The position numbers were made by a program, and so were the translations under genes. A DNA stretch of 64,000 nucleotides. It comes from Pseudopelagicola sp. Lineage in GTDB: Bacteria > Pseudomonadota > Alphaproteobacteria > Rhodobacterales > Rhodobacteraceae. Under the pieces are notes generated by a model, which did not search any database, was not told the origin of the DNA, and worked only from the letters and a program-made list of their open reading frames with translations. Position 1 is the first letter of the stretch. Each line of letters opens with the position of its first letter. Shown piece by piece: positions 1 through 8,303 of the stretch. The stretch is taken from positions 1-64,000 of the forward strand of contig JAPHRE010000019.1 of NCBI GenBank assembly GCA_026195905.1. Reading direction: 5' to 3'.

Positions 1-45
1 CTTCTAATCAGCAGGTTGAGGGTTCGAGTCCTTCAGGGATCGCCA
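1..45 (+). tRNA. tRNA-Arg(UCU), 3' part (5' end outside window)
   Basis: The first bases form an anticodon loop CTTCTAA (anticodon TCT, reading AGA) followed by the 3' anticodon strand TCAGC, a short variable loop, a T arm with the TTCGAGT loop (stem GAGGG/CCTTC with one G-U), the acceptor strand AGGGATC, a G discriminator and an encoded CCA at 43-45. The D arm and 5' acceptor strand lie before the window, so folding cannot be completed. The anticodon reading assumes the loop starts at base 1. Confidence 0.85.
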
Positions 46-285
46 TTTTATTATTTCTAATCAGTGAGTTGTGGTGCGTGATCTTTGCTCGATATCGCGC
101 TGAAATTTTGCCGTAGCGCTGCGGAAGCAACGCGACAGAGAATCTCGTGTGGTTTTGGGGGCTATTCATGCGTACTTGGGCACCGTTGTGGTCGCAAACC
201 TGACCAGCGGCTACACTTAATTGCTGAGTGTTTTACATGCGGAGTGATATTCATTTTGATAGATGACGAGTGCACTCTCTGGCCC
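46..285. other. Intergenic, no gene recognised
   Basis: This 240-base stretch lies between the tRNA-Arg and the end of the convergent histidine kinase gene. Only short open frames without recognisable content are present. A 10-base echo of the tRNA (TTCTAATCAG) recurs at about 54-63, probably by chance. The base composition is lower in GC than the window average and resembles the two genes that follow. Confidence 0.4.
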
Positions 286-1644
286 TTATTCGGCATATGG
301 TAGTCTGACCGTAAAGGTCGTTCCCTGCATTTCATTGCGCTTGTAGAAGATTGATCCTCCAATAGCTTCGACAATCCGCTTGGACACATTCATACCAAGA
401 CCGGTACCTCCGATTTGTCGGGTATCGGTCGAGTCAATTTGCGTAAACCGGTCAAAGACCTTGTCATGGTCGTTTTCATCTAAACCCACGCCCGCATCGC
501 TAAACATTACGTCAGCGTAGTCTTCGTGTGGTTCAATAAATACCTCTACTGTGCTTCCCGCTGGGGAGAACTTTGCAGCATTTGAAAGTATGTTGGAAAA
601 CACCTGTTGGAGCCTGTCACTGTCTACCATCACCCAAACCGGTGTGTCAGGTCTTTGAAAAGCGATATCGACATTCAGCCGGGATGCGTAAGGCTTGTTG
701 TCCACGACGGCTTGTGAGGTGGCCTCGACAAGGTCCAGTTTAATGGTGGTAAAGGACATTCTGCCGCTCTCAACGCTCTGCAGATCAAGTATTTCATTAA
801 TGAGTTTGAGCAAGCGATCACAATTGCGTTGCGCGACGGAAATCGTATTGGTGGCTGGCTCCGTAAGGTGGCCTAAAACCCCAGAATACAAAAGATCCAC
901 CGCACCCTTGATAGAGGTTAAAGGCGTGCGCAATTCGTGGCTCATTGTCGAAACGAATTCCGACTTGGCCTTATATGCCATCTGCGACTTTTTGTGTTCG
1001 GCCCTCAACTGTCGCATTTGACTAAGCTGAGTCTGATAAAGCGTCATGTAGTGCCTGGAGCTATCAATTACAAAGAACATAACAAAAACACTCGTGAACA
1101 ACTGCGCCCAAAGTTCAGATTCCAAGGGGGCATTCGTCAACGTAATGTCTCTGAGTGGTATAAACAAAAATGTCGCGCCGTATATTACGAGGCGAATTAC
1201 CAACACGGACTTGAGTTGATGGTTGTTCATCGACGCAAAAAGTGCCGCGGCGAATAGAAAGAACAACGGCATAAAATGCGTTGTATGACCCTGCAAAATC
1301 GCGATTGATATTGCATAGGTTGAGATGCCCAAAGAGCTAAGGAGCGTGCCAAAATATATTTGGCGCATGAAGCTTTTTTCTTTGGATATGCCGCGGCCAT
1401 CCCACCGCATGGCGTTTTTGAAGACCCAGTAGTCATAAAGCTCTGAGATCATGACGATGCCCAATATTCCCAGGGCCAGATGGGCATTGTAGTAGAAGGC
1501 CGCAAGGATAAGTGCAGCGGCAAAAATAAGCTGCCTTTGCCACACCAAGTCCATCCCCACCTGACAATAGTCTTTTATTTGACGCGCCAAAGGTGTTCTT
1601 CCGTCGGCACTCAATGCGACCGTATGTTCGGTTGTGTCTGCCAA
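286..1644 (-). CDS. Membrane sensor histidine kinase
   Basis: This 452-residue protein senses a signal through its membrane domain and autophosphorylates in the cytoplasm. About six hydrophobic segments span residues 35-195. They are followed by a short linker and a HisKA domain with MSHELRTP (His236), then an HATPase_c domain with N box NILSNAAKF (351-359), G1 DAGVGL (383-388), F box VFDRF and G2 GGTGLGM (412-418). No HAMP, PAS or receiver domain is visible, and no response regulator gene is adjacent. The start is TTG, supported by GGAGGAA about 8 bases upstream. It is divergent from the LuxI-type gene, sharing a promoter region of about 160 bases. Base composition is lower in GC than the housekeeping genes. 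The kinase assignment is secure; the ligand is unknown. Confidence 0.9.
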   Translation of the reverse strand: MADTTEHTVALSADGRTPLARQIKDYCQVGMDLVWQRQLIFAAALILAAFYYNAHLALGILGIVMISELYDYWVFKNAMRWDGRGISKEKSFMRQIYFGTLLSSLGISTYAISIAILQGHTTHFMPLFFLFAAALFASMNNHQLKSVLVIRLVIYGATFLFIPLRDITLTNAPLESELWAQLFTSVFVMFFVIDSSRHYMTLYQTQLSQMRQLRAEHKKSQMAYKAKSEFVSTMSHELRTPLTSIKGAVDLLYSGVLGHLTEPATNTISVAQRNCDRLLKLINEILDLQSVESGRMSFTTIKLDLVEATSQAVVDNKPYASRLNVDIAFQRPDTPVWVMVDSDRLQQVFSNILSNAAKFSPAGSTVEVFIEPHEDYADVMFSDAGVGLDENDHDKVFDRFTQIDSTDTRQIGGTGLGMNVSKRIVEAIGGSIFYKRNEMQGTTFTVRLPYAE

Positions 1645-1807
1645 CGAAGTGTTCCTCCGGTATCAAGGTGCGCATGAGCGCCGATTGGGTTGCGAGGCAT
1701 GCGGGCCACCTTGGCATGCTGATCTAGCCTCAGAAACACTTTTTAGTTGTTCTTTCTGGCAACAATGTGTCATTTTGCGGGAGATTGTTGATCGGAGCGT
1801 GGGTGAA

Positions 1808-2590
1808 ATGCGTCGCGGAGAGAATACGAATAAGCTTCACGAAGGCAAGGCACGCATGGTTTTCCCTGCACTTGTTCCGCAGGAGGATTTGGATCGACCC
1901 TCTGCAACGGGCTTGCGCAAAAACCTATTAAATATTTACGGCTATCGCGGCAGACTCTCGCAAAAGACGGCGCCTGATGCCGACGCCGCGAAGGGTTTGA
2001 ATGCGACCACGACCATTCTTTCGATGACGAATATGCACAGGTATGGCGATCTCTTCGTGAAGTATCTCGCCGCCCGAAGGCAGGTGTTCATTGTAGAGAA
2101 GGGATGGCAGCTGCCGGAAACGGACGGCATGGAGTTTGACCAGTATGACACGCCGTTGGCCCGGTGGATCGTTGTGCATGATAATGGCAAAATACTTGGC
2201 GGTGCTCGGATATCCCCTACAACCGCAGTTTGTGGCAACCACTCCTATATGCTTCGAGATGCCCAGCTGGGTTATCTGAAGGGATTGCCGCCTGACCTAC
2301 TCTACGAAGAAGCCCCGGTACGCCCGGATATATGGGAGGCAACCCGGCTTTTTGTGATCGACAGTGTGCCAGCCCGTCAGCGCGCAAAAATTAACGCTGA
2401 ACTCATGAAAGGGATGGCGACGGCGGCTCGTTCGGTCGGTGCGACAGGTTTGATCGGAATTGTGCCCGCAATATTCAAGAGATGGCTGAAACGTATTGGA
2501 ATGGATGCAAACTCTGTTGGACCAGTGAAGGTAATTGATGGAGACCGTGTTCAAGCCGCAATTATGAATGTCTCCAGCCCGTCAGCGTGA
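1808..2590 (+). CDS. LuxI-family acyl-homoserine-lactone synthase
   Basis: This gene probably makes an N-acyl-homoserine lactone from S-adenosylmethionine and an acyl-ACP or acyl-CoA. All eight residues invariant in LuxI are present. Numbered from the 1808 start they are Arg90, Phe94 and Trp100 (in RRQVFIVEKGW), Asp111 and Asp114 (in EFDQYDTP), Arg134 (GGARI), and Glu177 and Arg180 (WEATRLFV). The catalytic domain starts near residue 66, so about 65 residues precede it, which is longer than usual for LuxI. The start is uncertain: ATG at 1808 has GGAG 10 bases upstream, and ATG at 1856 or 2024 are alternatives. The open frame reaches back to 1634 but would overlap the divergent kinase. No luxR gene is near. 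GC is lower than in its neighbours, suggesting transfer. The acyl chain cannot be predicted. Confidence 0.82.
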   Translation: MRRGENTNKLHEGKARMVFPALVPQEDLDRPSATGLRKNLLNIYGYRGRLSQKTAPDADAAKGLNATTTILSMTNMHRYGDLFVKYLAARRQVFIVEKGWQLPETDGMEFDQYDTPLARWIVVHDNGKILGGARISPTTAVCGNHSYMLRDAQLGYLKGLPPDLLYEEAPVRPDIWEATRLFVIDSVPARQRAKINAELMKGMATAARSVGATGLIGIVPAIFKRWLKRIGMDANSVGPVKVIDGDRVQAAIMNVSSPSA

Positions 2591-2639
2591 TGACCTCGTA
2601 GAAAGTTTGACCTTCTCGCGCGGGATTTGCGGGGACGCG

Positions 2640-3554
2640 TTAGGCCTTGGGGTGGGTCTTTTGGTAGACGTCCATCAGGCGCGCGGTGTCGACGGCGGTG
2701 TAGGCTTGGGTCGTTGACAGAGAGGCGTGGCCGAGGAGTTCCTGGATGGCGCGCAGGTCGCCGCCGGCCTCCAGGAGATGGGTTGCAAAGCTATGGCGCA
2801 GGGCGTGCGGCGTGGCGGTGGCGGGCAGGCCGAGTTGCATGCGCACATTGGCCATCATCCCAGAGACAATTCGGGGCGAGAGGCGACCGCCGCGTTTGCC
2901 GCGAAATAGCGGATCGGTTGGTTCGAACGGGAAGGGACAGAGCGCGACATAGGTCTCAACCGCGTCGCGCGCGGCGTCGAGGACGGGCAGGATGCGTTCC
3001 TTGCCGCCCTTGCCGAGAATGCGCAGGGTCTTGGGGAGCGGGGCGTCCTGGCCGTCGAGGGCGAGCGCCTCGGAAATTCGTAGCCCGCACCCGTAGAGCA
3101 GCGTCAGCACCGCGACATCGCGGGCGGCGATCCACGGCTCGCTTGCTTGTAGTTCGGCGGTGTCGATGACGGCACGGGCGGCGTCGGCGGTAAGGGGGCG
3201 GGGCAGTTTCTTTTGGAACTTTGGCGCGCGGGTCGCCAGAACGGCGGTGGCGTCGAACCCGTCGCGTTCAGAAAACCAGCGATAAAAACTTTTGACTGCC
3301 GAAAGTTTGCGCGCGAGGGAGCGTGCGCCAAGGCCACCGCGGCGCAGATGGGCCATCCAGGCGCGCATGTCGGAGGTCGACACGCGGGTTAGGGGGGCAA
3401 GCCCCTGTGCGTCGCCCTTGTGTTCGGTCAGGAAGGCGAGGAAATCGACCAGATCGGTGCGATAGGCGGTCAGCGTATTGGCAGAGATGCCATCAAGGGC
3501 AGAGGCCGAGGTCAGCCAGTCCTGAAGCGTGTCGCGGGCCGCTGGTGAGATCAC
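2640..3554 (-). CDS. xerC: Site-specific tyrosine recombinase XerC
   Basis: XerC acts with XerD at the dif site to resolve chromosome dimers at division. The 304 residues show an N-terminal SAM-like core-binding domain (about 8-100) and a catalytic domain with Arg159 (CGLRISEAL), Lys182 (GKGGKER), His250 and Arg253 (PHALRHSFATHL), His276 (LLGHASL) and nucleophile Tyr285 (TTQAY), a complete set. Length is typical of the family. The gene overlaps the preceding DUF484 gene by four bases, an arrangement also known in other proteobacteria. That supports a housekeeping XerC rather than a phage or island integrase, despite the nearby tRNA. Confidence 0.93.
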   Translation of the reverse strand: MISPAARDTLQDWLTSASALDGISANTLTAYRTDLVDFLAFLTEHKGDAQGLAPLTRVSTSDMRAWMAHLRRGGLGARSLARKLSAVKSFYRWFSERDGFDATAVLATRAPKFQKKLPRPLTADAARAVIDTAELQASEPWIAARDVAVLTLLYGCGLRISEALALDGQDAPLPKTLRILGKGGKERILPVLDAARDAVETYVALCPFPFEPTDPLFRGKRGGRLSPRIVSGMMANVRMQLGLPATATPHALRHSFATHLLEAGGDLRAIQELLGHASLSTTQAYTAVDTARLMDVYQKTHPKA

Positions 3555-4258
3555 GACAGCCAGCGGCGCATGGCGCGTTCGAACACCCCGCCAAAGAAGG
3601 CGAGCAGGTCAGTGCCTTGTTGAGGGGTGAATTGATGCGGGTCTTCGGCGCCCATCACGAGGAGACCCGGCAGACGGCCTTCGCCGAAATCGAGCTTGAG
3701 ACAGGCTTCGGAGCGAATCCAGTCTGATTTCTCGCCGTAGATCGCGGTTGTGCCGCCTTGCAATTGGCGCAGGGTGACTTGACGGGCGGGCATGTTGCGC
3801 CCGCCGCTCAGGTAGTCATCGACAAAGCCCGGTTCCGCCACCGAAAGTACGTCGCCAAGGCGGCGGATGGTTGGTTCGTCGTCAGATTGCGCCGATTCGA
3901 GCACGAGGCGCACACAATCGACACGTAGAATTTCCGCCACTTCGCCGCCGAGATCATGCAGGAACGGTTCAAATTCAACCGGGTCGAGCATGCGTAGAAT
4001 GGCACGATGCACCTGATTTGTTCCGGCAAGGTTTTCATAGGCCGCCGCGATCACCGAACGATGCGTATCTTCAAGGCGATCAAGCCGCGCCTCGAGCCGT
4101 TCCATAGCGATACCGCGCAGATCGACGATATTGCCGCCCATAGATTTCTCATTGGCGGCGATCAGGGCGTGCATGACATCCTGATCGTCAAGAATCATGT
4201 CAGGCGCGGAGATGATCTTTTCGCGAAGCGAATCGTCGATTTTGGCGTTGCTGCTCAT
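3551..4258 (-). CDS. DUF484 family protein
   Basis: This 235-residue soluble protein belongs to the DUF484 family, whose members resemble GAF domains and are commonly encoded next to xerC. The N-terminal part has a short helix and a coiled-coil-like stretch (RLEARLDRLEDTHRSVI) around residues 50-70. The GAF-like part follows, with the motif LLVMGAEDPHQFTPQQGTDLL near the end, which resembles the family's terminal GSxD-type region. No signal peptide or membrane segment is present. The stop overlaps the xerC start (ATGA type), so the two are likely co-transcribed and translationally coupled. The molecular function of the family is unknown. Confidence 0.85.
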   Translation of the reverse strand: MSSNAKIDDSLREKIISAPDMILDDQDVMHALIAANEKSMGGNIVDLRGIAMERLEARLDRLEDTHRSVIAAAYENLAGTNQVHRAILRMLDPVEFEPFLHDLGGEVAEILRVDCVRLVLESAQSDDEPTIRRLGDVLSVAEPGFVDDYLSGGRNMPARQVTLRQLQGGTTAIYGEKSDWIRSEACLKLDFGEGRLPGLLVMGAEDPHQFTPQQGTDLLAFFGGVFERAMRRWLS

Positions 4259-4387
4259 GCGGACCTCTAACCGGGGACTTGGCGGGAGTTTAACAGAGGT
4301 GGTGCGCGATTGCCTCCCCTTTTTTGGCCTGCATTTTAGCGGGCAGAGGGGAGGGGGAGGGTCGCTGCTCCTCTTGGGTCAGCGACC

Positions 4388-4422
4388 CAATTCACCCCGG
4401 AGTATTATTCACAGAGAAGAAG
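4388..4422 (+). repeat. Roseobacter-type intergenic repeat, copy A
   Basis: The sequence contains TTCACCCCGGAGTATT followed by a purine-rich GAGAAGAAG tail. It resembles the copies at 16755, 16805 (inverted) and 63582, which share a G-GTATT core and an AAGA(T/A)GAAG tail. It lies between the stop codons and starts of minus-strand genes. Divergence between copies is considerable. Confidence 0.5.
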
Positions 4423-4428
4423 GCCGGG

Positions 4429-5082
4429 TCAGAGGATCTTGATTCCGGCGGCCTTGATGTCGGCGAGGAAGGCGTCGAGCCCCTTGTCGGTCAGGGGGTG
4501 ATTGACCATCGCCTTGATGACGCCCGGCGGTGCGGTCATCACGTCAGCGCCGATCAGCGCGCATTGGGTCACGTGGTTCACGGTGCGGATCGAGGCCGCG
4601 AGGATTTGGGTCTCGTAGCCGTAATTGTCGTAAATCGCGCGGATGTCACCGATCAGGTCCATGCCATCAAGGTTGATGTCATCAAGGCGACCGATGAAGG
4701 GCGAGATGAAGGTTGCGCCTGCCTTGGCGGCCAAAAGTGCCTGATTGGCGGAAAAGCAGAGCGTCACGTTGACCATATGGCCTTCGTCGGTCAGCACCTT
4801 ACAGGCCTTAAGCCCATCCCATGTCAGCGGCACCTTGACGGCGATATTGCCTGCGATCTGCACCAGCTTGCGGCCTTCGGCGATCATGGTGTCGGCGTCG
4901 GTTGCCGTCACTTCGGCAGAGACCGGACCATCGACAAGGTCGCAGATTTCCCTGGTCACTTCCATGATGTTGCGACCGGACTTTTTGATCAGCGAAGGGT
5001 TGGTGGTCACACCATCGACCATGCCGAGCGCATTGAGTTCGGCGATGGCGTCGATGTCGGCGGTATCAACGAAGAATTTCAT
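4429..5082 (-). CDS. fsa: Transaldolase / fructose-6-phosphate aldolase-like
   Basis: This 217-residue protein matches the short transaldolase subfamily (TalC/FSA) in length and motifs: [10 protein letters not shown] at the N terminus, GVTTNPSLI (residues 24-32), the Schiff-base lysine Lys83 in [23 protein letters not shown] and a C-terminal [17 protein letters not shown]. It cleaves or forms carbon-carbon bonds in sugar phosphates in the cytoplasm, either as a transaldolase of the pentose phosphate pathway or as a fructose-6-phosphate aldolase. Sequence alone does not separate the two activities. It is transcribed alone on the minus strand between a repeat-containing spacer and the divergent priA gene. 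Confidence 0.85.
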   Translation of the reverse strand: MKFFVDTADIDAIAELNALGMVDGVTTNPSLIKKSGRNIMEVTREICDLVDGPVSAEVTATDADTMIAEGRKLVQIAGNIAVKVPLTWDGLKACKVLTDEGHMVNVTLCFSANQALLAAKAGATFISPFIGRLDDINLDGMDLIGDIRAIYDNYGYETQILAASIRTVNHVTQCALIGADVMTAPPGVIKAMVNHPLTDKGLDAFLADIKAAGIKIL

Positions 5083-5216
5083 GGGTGCGCGTCCTTTTCT
5101 GGCCTTGCCTTGGTTCGGCTTGCGTTTAGCGTAAGTTTTGCGATGCTGAAACCCCTCATGCGGCGCGCGGGGTGCGCAGCGCAGGGTGGCGGAGCGGTAT
5201 TCAGACAGGTTGGCGT

Positions 5217-7412
5217 GTGACGGAGCAAGATTTCTTCGAGGCTGGGTCTTTGCTGGCGGTGCAGACGACGCAGCCGCTTGACCGGGCGCTTGACTATAAA
5301 GCGCCGGAGGGGGGCTGTTTTCGCGGTGCTTTTGTCGAGGTGCCGCTTGGGCCTCGGAAGGTTCCGGGCGTTGTCTGGGGACCGGGACGCGGGGATTATG
5401 ACCGGTCGAAAATCAGGGCAGTGAACCGGGTTCTGGATGTGGCCCCGATGCGGGGCGAGATGGCGGCGTTTCTTGAGCGCGCGGGGGACTATACGCTAAC
5501 GCCGTTGCATGCGATGCTACGCCTTGCGATGCGGGCACCGGGGTTGTCCGACCCGCCGTCGATGCGCAAGGTTTACCGGCTTGGCCAAGGCGCGCCGGAC
5601 CGGCAGACAGATGCCCGCAAACGGGTCGTTGAGACGCTTCAGGACTATGGCGGATTGGCCTTTACGCTCAAGGAGTTGAGCGAGATGGCAGGCGTCACGT
5701 CATCGGTTGTTAAAGGGTTGGTCAAACAAGGTGTGGTGCGTGAAGAAGACACGCCGCGCGATCTGCCCTTTGCCCGGCTCGATCCCGAATATGCCAAGCG
5801 GGCGCTGACCGAGGATCAGGCGGAGGCGGCAGCAGCGCTTGGCGAAGGGATCGCGGCGGGGCGCTATGGGACGACCTTGCTTCGCGGCGTGACCGGATCG
5901 GGCAAGACGGAGGTCTATCTTGAGGCGGTGGCGGACACGTTGCGCAAGGGGCGCCAAGCGCTTGTTTTATTGCCCGAAATCGCGCTTACGGCGGAGTTCC
6001 TGACGCGGGTTGAGGCGCGGTTCGGCACCAAACCTGCCGAATGGCATTCGGGCGTGACGATGACCGAGCGGCGGCGCATCTGGAAGATGGTCGGACAGGG
6101 CGGCGCGGAGTTGGTTATTGGGGCGCGGTCGGCGCTTTTCCTGCCGTTTCGCGACCTTGGGTTGATCGTCGTCGATGAGGAGCATGACACGTCTTATAAA
6201 CAAGAGGATGGGGTGCTTTACAATGCGCGGGATATGGCCGTTCTCAGGGCGTCTATTTGTGAGGCGCAGGTGGTGCTGGCGTCGGCGACGCCGAGCCTTG
6301 AGAGTTGGGCCAATGCGCAGGCCGGGAAATACCAGCGGTTGGAGCTGACCTCGCGGTTTGGCGACGCAGTTTTGCCGGAGATGCGGGCAATTGATATGCG
6401 GGCCGAAGAGGTGCCGCGCGGTCGGTGGATTTCACCGACCCTTCAGGGCGAGGTTTCGGCGCGGATCGAAAAGGGTGAGCAGTCCCTTTTGTTCATCAAT
6501 CGCCGGGGCTATGCGCCGGTCACGATTTGCCGGGCTTGTGGCGAAAAAATCAATTGTGATCAATGTGATGCGACGATGGTCGAGCATCGGTTTCTGAAGC
6601 GTTTGGTCTGTCATCAATGCGGTGAGACCAAGCCGATCCCGGAGGTCTGTCCCGCGTGCCAGAAGGAAGATACGCTGGCCCCGGTGGGACCGGGGGTTGA
6701 GCGGTTGGCGGAGGAAGCGGCAGCGCTTTGGCCGGAGGCGCGGTTGGCGGTTTTGTCGTCGGATCTTTTTGCCTCGGCGCGGGCCTTGAAAGAGGGTATC
6801 AATAGCATTGCCGAAGGCGGGGCGGATATCATCATCGGCACGCAGCTTGTCGCCAAGGGACATAACTTTCCGCTGCTTACCCTGGTGGGGGTGATCGACG
6901 CGGATCTTGGGCTTCAGGGGTCGGACCTGCGCGCGGCCGAGCGCACGTTTCAGCTTATGCGGCAGGTCGCCGGGAGGGCCGGGCGATCAGAGCGTAAGGG
7001 GTTGGCATTGTTGCAAACTTTTCAACCCGAACATCCGGTGATCCGGTCCATTCTGGCGGGGGACGAAGAGGGATTCTGGAGCGCGGAAGCGCATGAGAGA
7101 CAAGCGGCGGGTGTGCCGCCATATGGGCGCATGGCGGGGATCATATTGTCGTCGCCGGATGTCCAGCAGGTGTTTGATCTTGGCAATGCGTTGGCGCGCC
7201 AGGATGGGCCGTTGAGGGCGGTGGGCGCGCAGGTTTATGGGCCTGCCCCGGCGCCGATTGCGCGTATTCGCGGGCGGCATCGGGTGCGGCTTTTGGTTAA
7301 GGCGGACAAGGGGGTGCGGCTCCAGCCCGCGTTGGCCGAATGGGTCGGGCAATTCCGCCTCAAGGGAGATATCCGGCTTGCCGTCGATATCGACCCGCAG
7401 AGCTTTTATTAA
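5217..7412 (+). CDS. priA: Primosomal helicase PriA
   Basis: PriA recognises stalled or collapsed replication forks and reloads the replisome. The 731-residue protein has an N-terminal DNA-binding region, Walker A GVTGSGKT (near residue 224), DEEH box [12 protein letters not shown], motif III ASATPS, and a zinc-binding insert of paired cysteines starting with CRACG near 438 and including CDQC, CHQC and CPAC. The helicase lobe ends with QVAGRAGR. The open frame extends to 5172, but the GTG at 5217 ([10 protein letters not shown]) gives the usual family N terminus and is preferred; the ribosome-binding site is weak. It stands alone, divergent from fsa. Confidence 0.93.
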   Translation: MTEQDFFEAGSLLAVQTTQPLDRALDYKAPEGGCFRGAFVEVPLGPRKVPGVVWGPGRGDYDRSKIRAVNRVLDVAPMRGEMAAFLERAGDYTLTPLHAMLRLAMRAPGLSDPPSMRKVYRLGQGAPDRQTDARKRVVETLQDYGGLAFTLKELSEMAGVTSSVVKGLVKQGVVREEDTPRDLPFARLDPEYAKRALTEDQAEAAAALGEGIAAGRYGTTLLRGVTGSGKTEVYLEAVADTLRKGRQALVLLPEIALTAEFLTRVEARFGTKPAEWHSGVTMTERRRIWKMVGQGGAELVIGARSALFLPFRDLGLIVVDEEHDTSYKQEDGVLYNARDMAVLRASICEAQVVLASATPSLESWANAQAGKYQRLELTSRFGDAVLPEMRAIDMRAEEVPRGRWISPTLQGEVSARIEKGEQSLLFINRRGYAPVTICRACGEKINCDQCDATMVEHRFLKRLVCHQCGETKPIPEVCPACQKEDTLAPVGPGVERLAEEAAALWPEARLAVLSSDLFASARALKEGINSIAEGGADIIIGTQLVAKGHNFPLLTLVGVIDADLGLQGSDLRAAERTFQLMRQVAGRAGRSERKGLALLQTFQPEHPVIRSILAGDEEGFWSAEAHERQAAGVPPYGRMAGIILSSPDVQQVFDLGNALARQDGPLRAVGAQVYGPAPAPIARIRGRHRVRLLVKADKGVRLQPALAEWVGQFRLKGDIRLAVDIDPQSFY

Positions 7413-7437
7413 CGCCGAAACGCAGGCCAAAACGCAT

Positions 7438-7470
7438 GTCGGTATCACGTCGGTATTGCGTCTGTATCGC
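7438..7470 (+). repeat. 11-bp tandem repeat, three units (locus 1)
   Basis: Three consecutive 11-base units are GTCGGTATCAC, GTCGGTATTGC and GTCTGTATCGC. They sit between the convergent ends of priA and the kinase-like gene. The same units recur at 32227-32270. The 11-base period is close to one DNA helical turn. Confidence 0.7.
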
Positions 7471-7521
7471 GGTGGTGGGGGTCTCCGGGGCGGCGGATTG
7501 GTTAATGTGGTCGCCGCGCCG

Positions 7522-8250
7522 TCACTCTGCGAACCATGCCAGCGTCAGGGGAATGGCTTTGAATTCCTTGGCCTTGCCTTCGGGGCGCATCTGGATCGGT
7601 TTGGTGAGCCAGTTGGTCCAGCGCATCCGGCGGGCGAAGGTTTGAGCCGCCTGCCAGACGTTGCCGGGATCGTGGGCGCGGTAGGTGTCGCGGGCGATTT
7701 CGAGTTCGCGCACGGGGCGTCCGGCAAAGGCGAGGCCGTTGAAGAAGAACATGACAACATCGCGGGCGCAGCCCTGAAGGGTGTTGCGTGCGGGGTTGTA
7801 GTTTTCAAAGTCGATGAATGTCACGCGCCCATCTTGCCAGCAGATATCCTTGAGGCTTGGGCGGCCATGACTGAGGTGTTGTGCGTGCAGATCGGCCAGA
7901 GCTTTGGCGGTATCCGCAAAGGCGCGGGCCTTGAGGTCCGGGGTCTCGTTATTGCGACCGCGCAAGATGGCATCGAGGGACGCGCCCTGATCGGGGATAA
8001 CAAAGAAATCCGGCCCCTCGGCCACGATGGCGGGCACGGGGGCGCGCAGCTTGGCCAGTTGGTGTAGCGCGGCGCGCTCGCGTTCAAAGGCGCTGGCCGA
8101 GGCACCTTTTTGTAGCCGTAGCCGCAAGCTCAGCTTTTCTTCGCGCTTGACCCAGTAGAATTGGCCCTGATGTTCCAGCTTGCTCACGCGGGCGGTGCAG
8201 GCTTGGGCCTTTTGGGTAAGGCGCGGGTCGGTTTCGGTCATCGCCACCAT
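7522..8250 (-). CDS. Small kinase-like phosphotransferase
   Basis: This 242-residue soluble protein has features of a minimal protein-kinase-like fold. FYWVKREEK offers a possible nucleotide-binding lysine. A helix ASAFERERAALHQL contains a candidate partner glutamate. HGRPSLKDICW (catalytic-loop-like) is followed by VTFIDFENY (metal-binding DFE-like). This pattern resembles the lipopolysaccharide core/Kdo kinase and phosphotransferase relatives rather than classical Ser/Thr kinases. No membrane segment is visible. It is monocistronic, convergent with priA. The start at 8250 (ATG) or 8241 (ATG, MTETDPRL) cannot be decided, as neither has a clear ribosome-binding site. The substrate is unknown. 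Confidence 0.6.
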   Translation of the reverse strand: MVAMTETDPRLTQKAQACTARVSKLEHQGQFYWVKREEKLSLRLRLQKGASASAFERERAALHQLAKLRAPVPAIVAEGPDFFVIPDQGASLDAILRGRNNETPDLKARAFADTAKALADLHAQHLSHGRPSLKDICWQDGRVTFIDFENYNPARNTLQGCARDVVMFFFNGLAFAGRPVRELEIARDTYRAHDPGNVWQAAQTFARRMRWTNWLTKPIQMRPEGKAKEFKAIPLTLAWFAE

Positions 8251-8303
8251 GCGAGAAGTTTAGGCGCACCGGGCGATGTTTACAACTCTGTCACATCGCG
8301 CGG

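Noticed and set aside
54-63. Copy of TTCTAATCAG from the tRNA anticodon region
   Set aside because: It is 10 bases from the middle of the tRNA, not its 3' end, so it does not look like an attachment site; probably chance.
2640-3554. XerC as integrase of the kinase/LuxI island
   Set aside because: It has the XerC length and the DUF484 neighbour overlap typical of the housekeeping gene, and normal GC.
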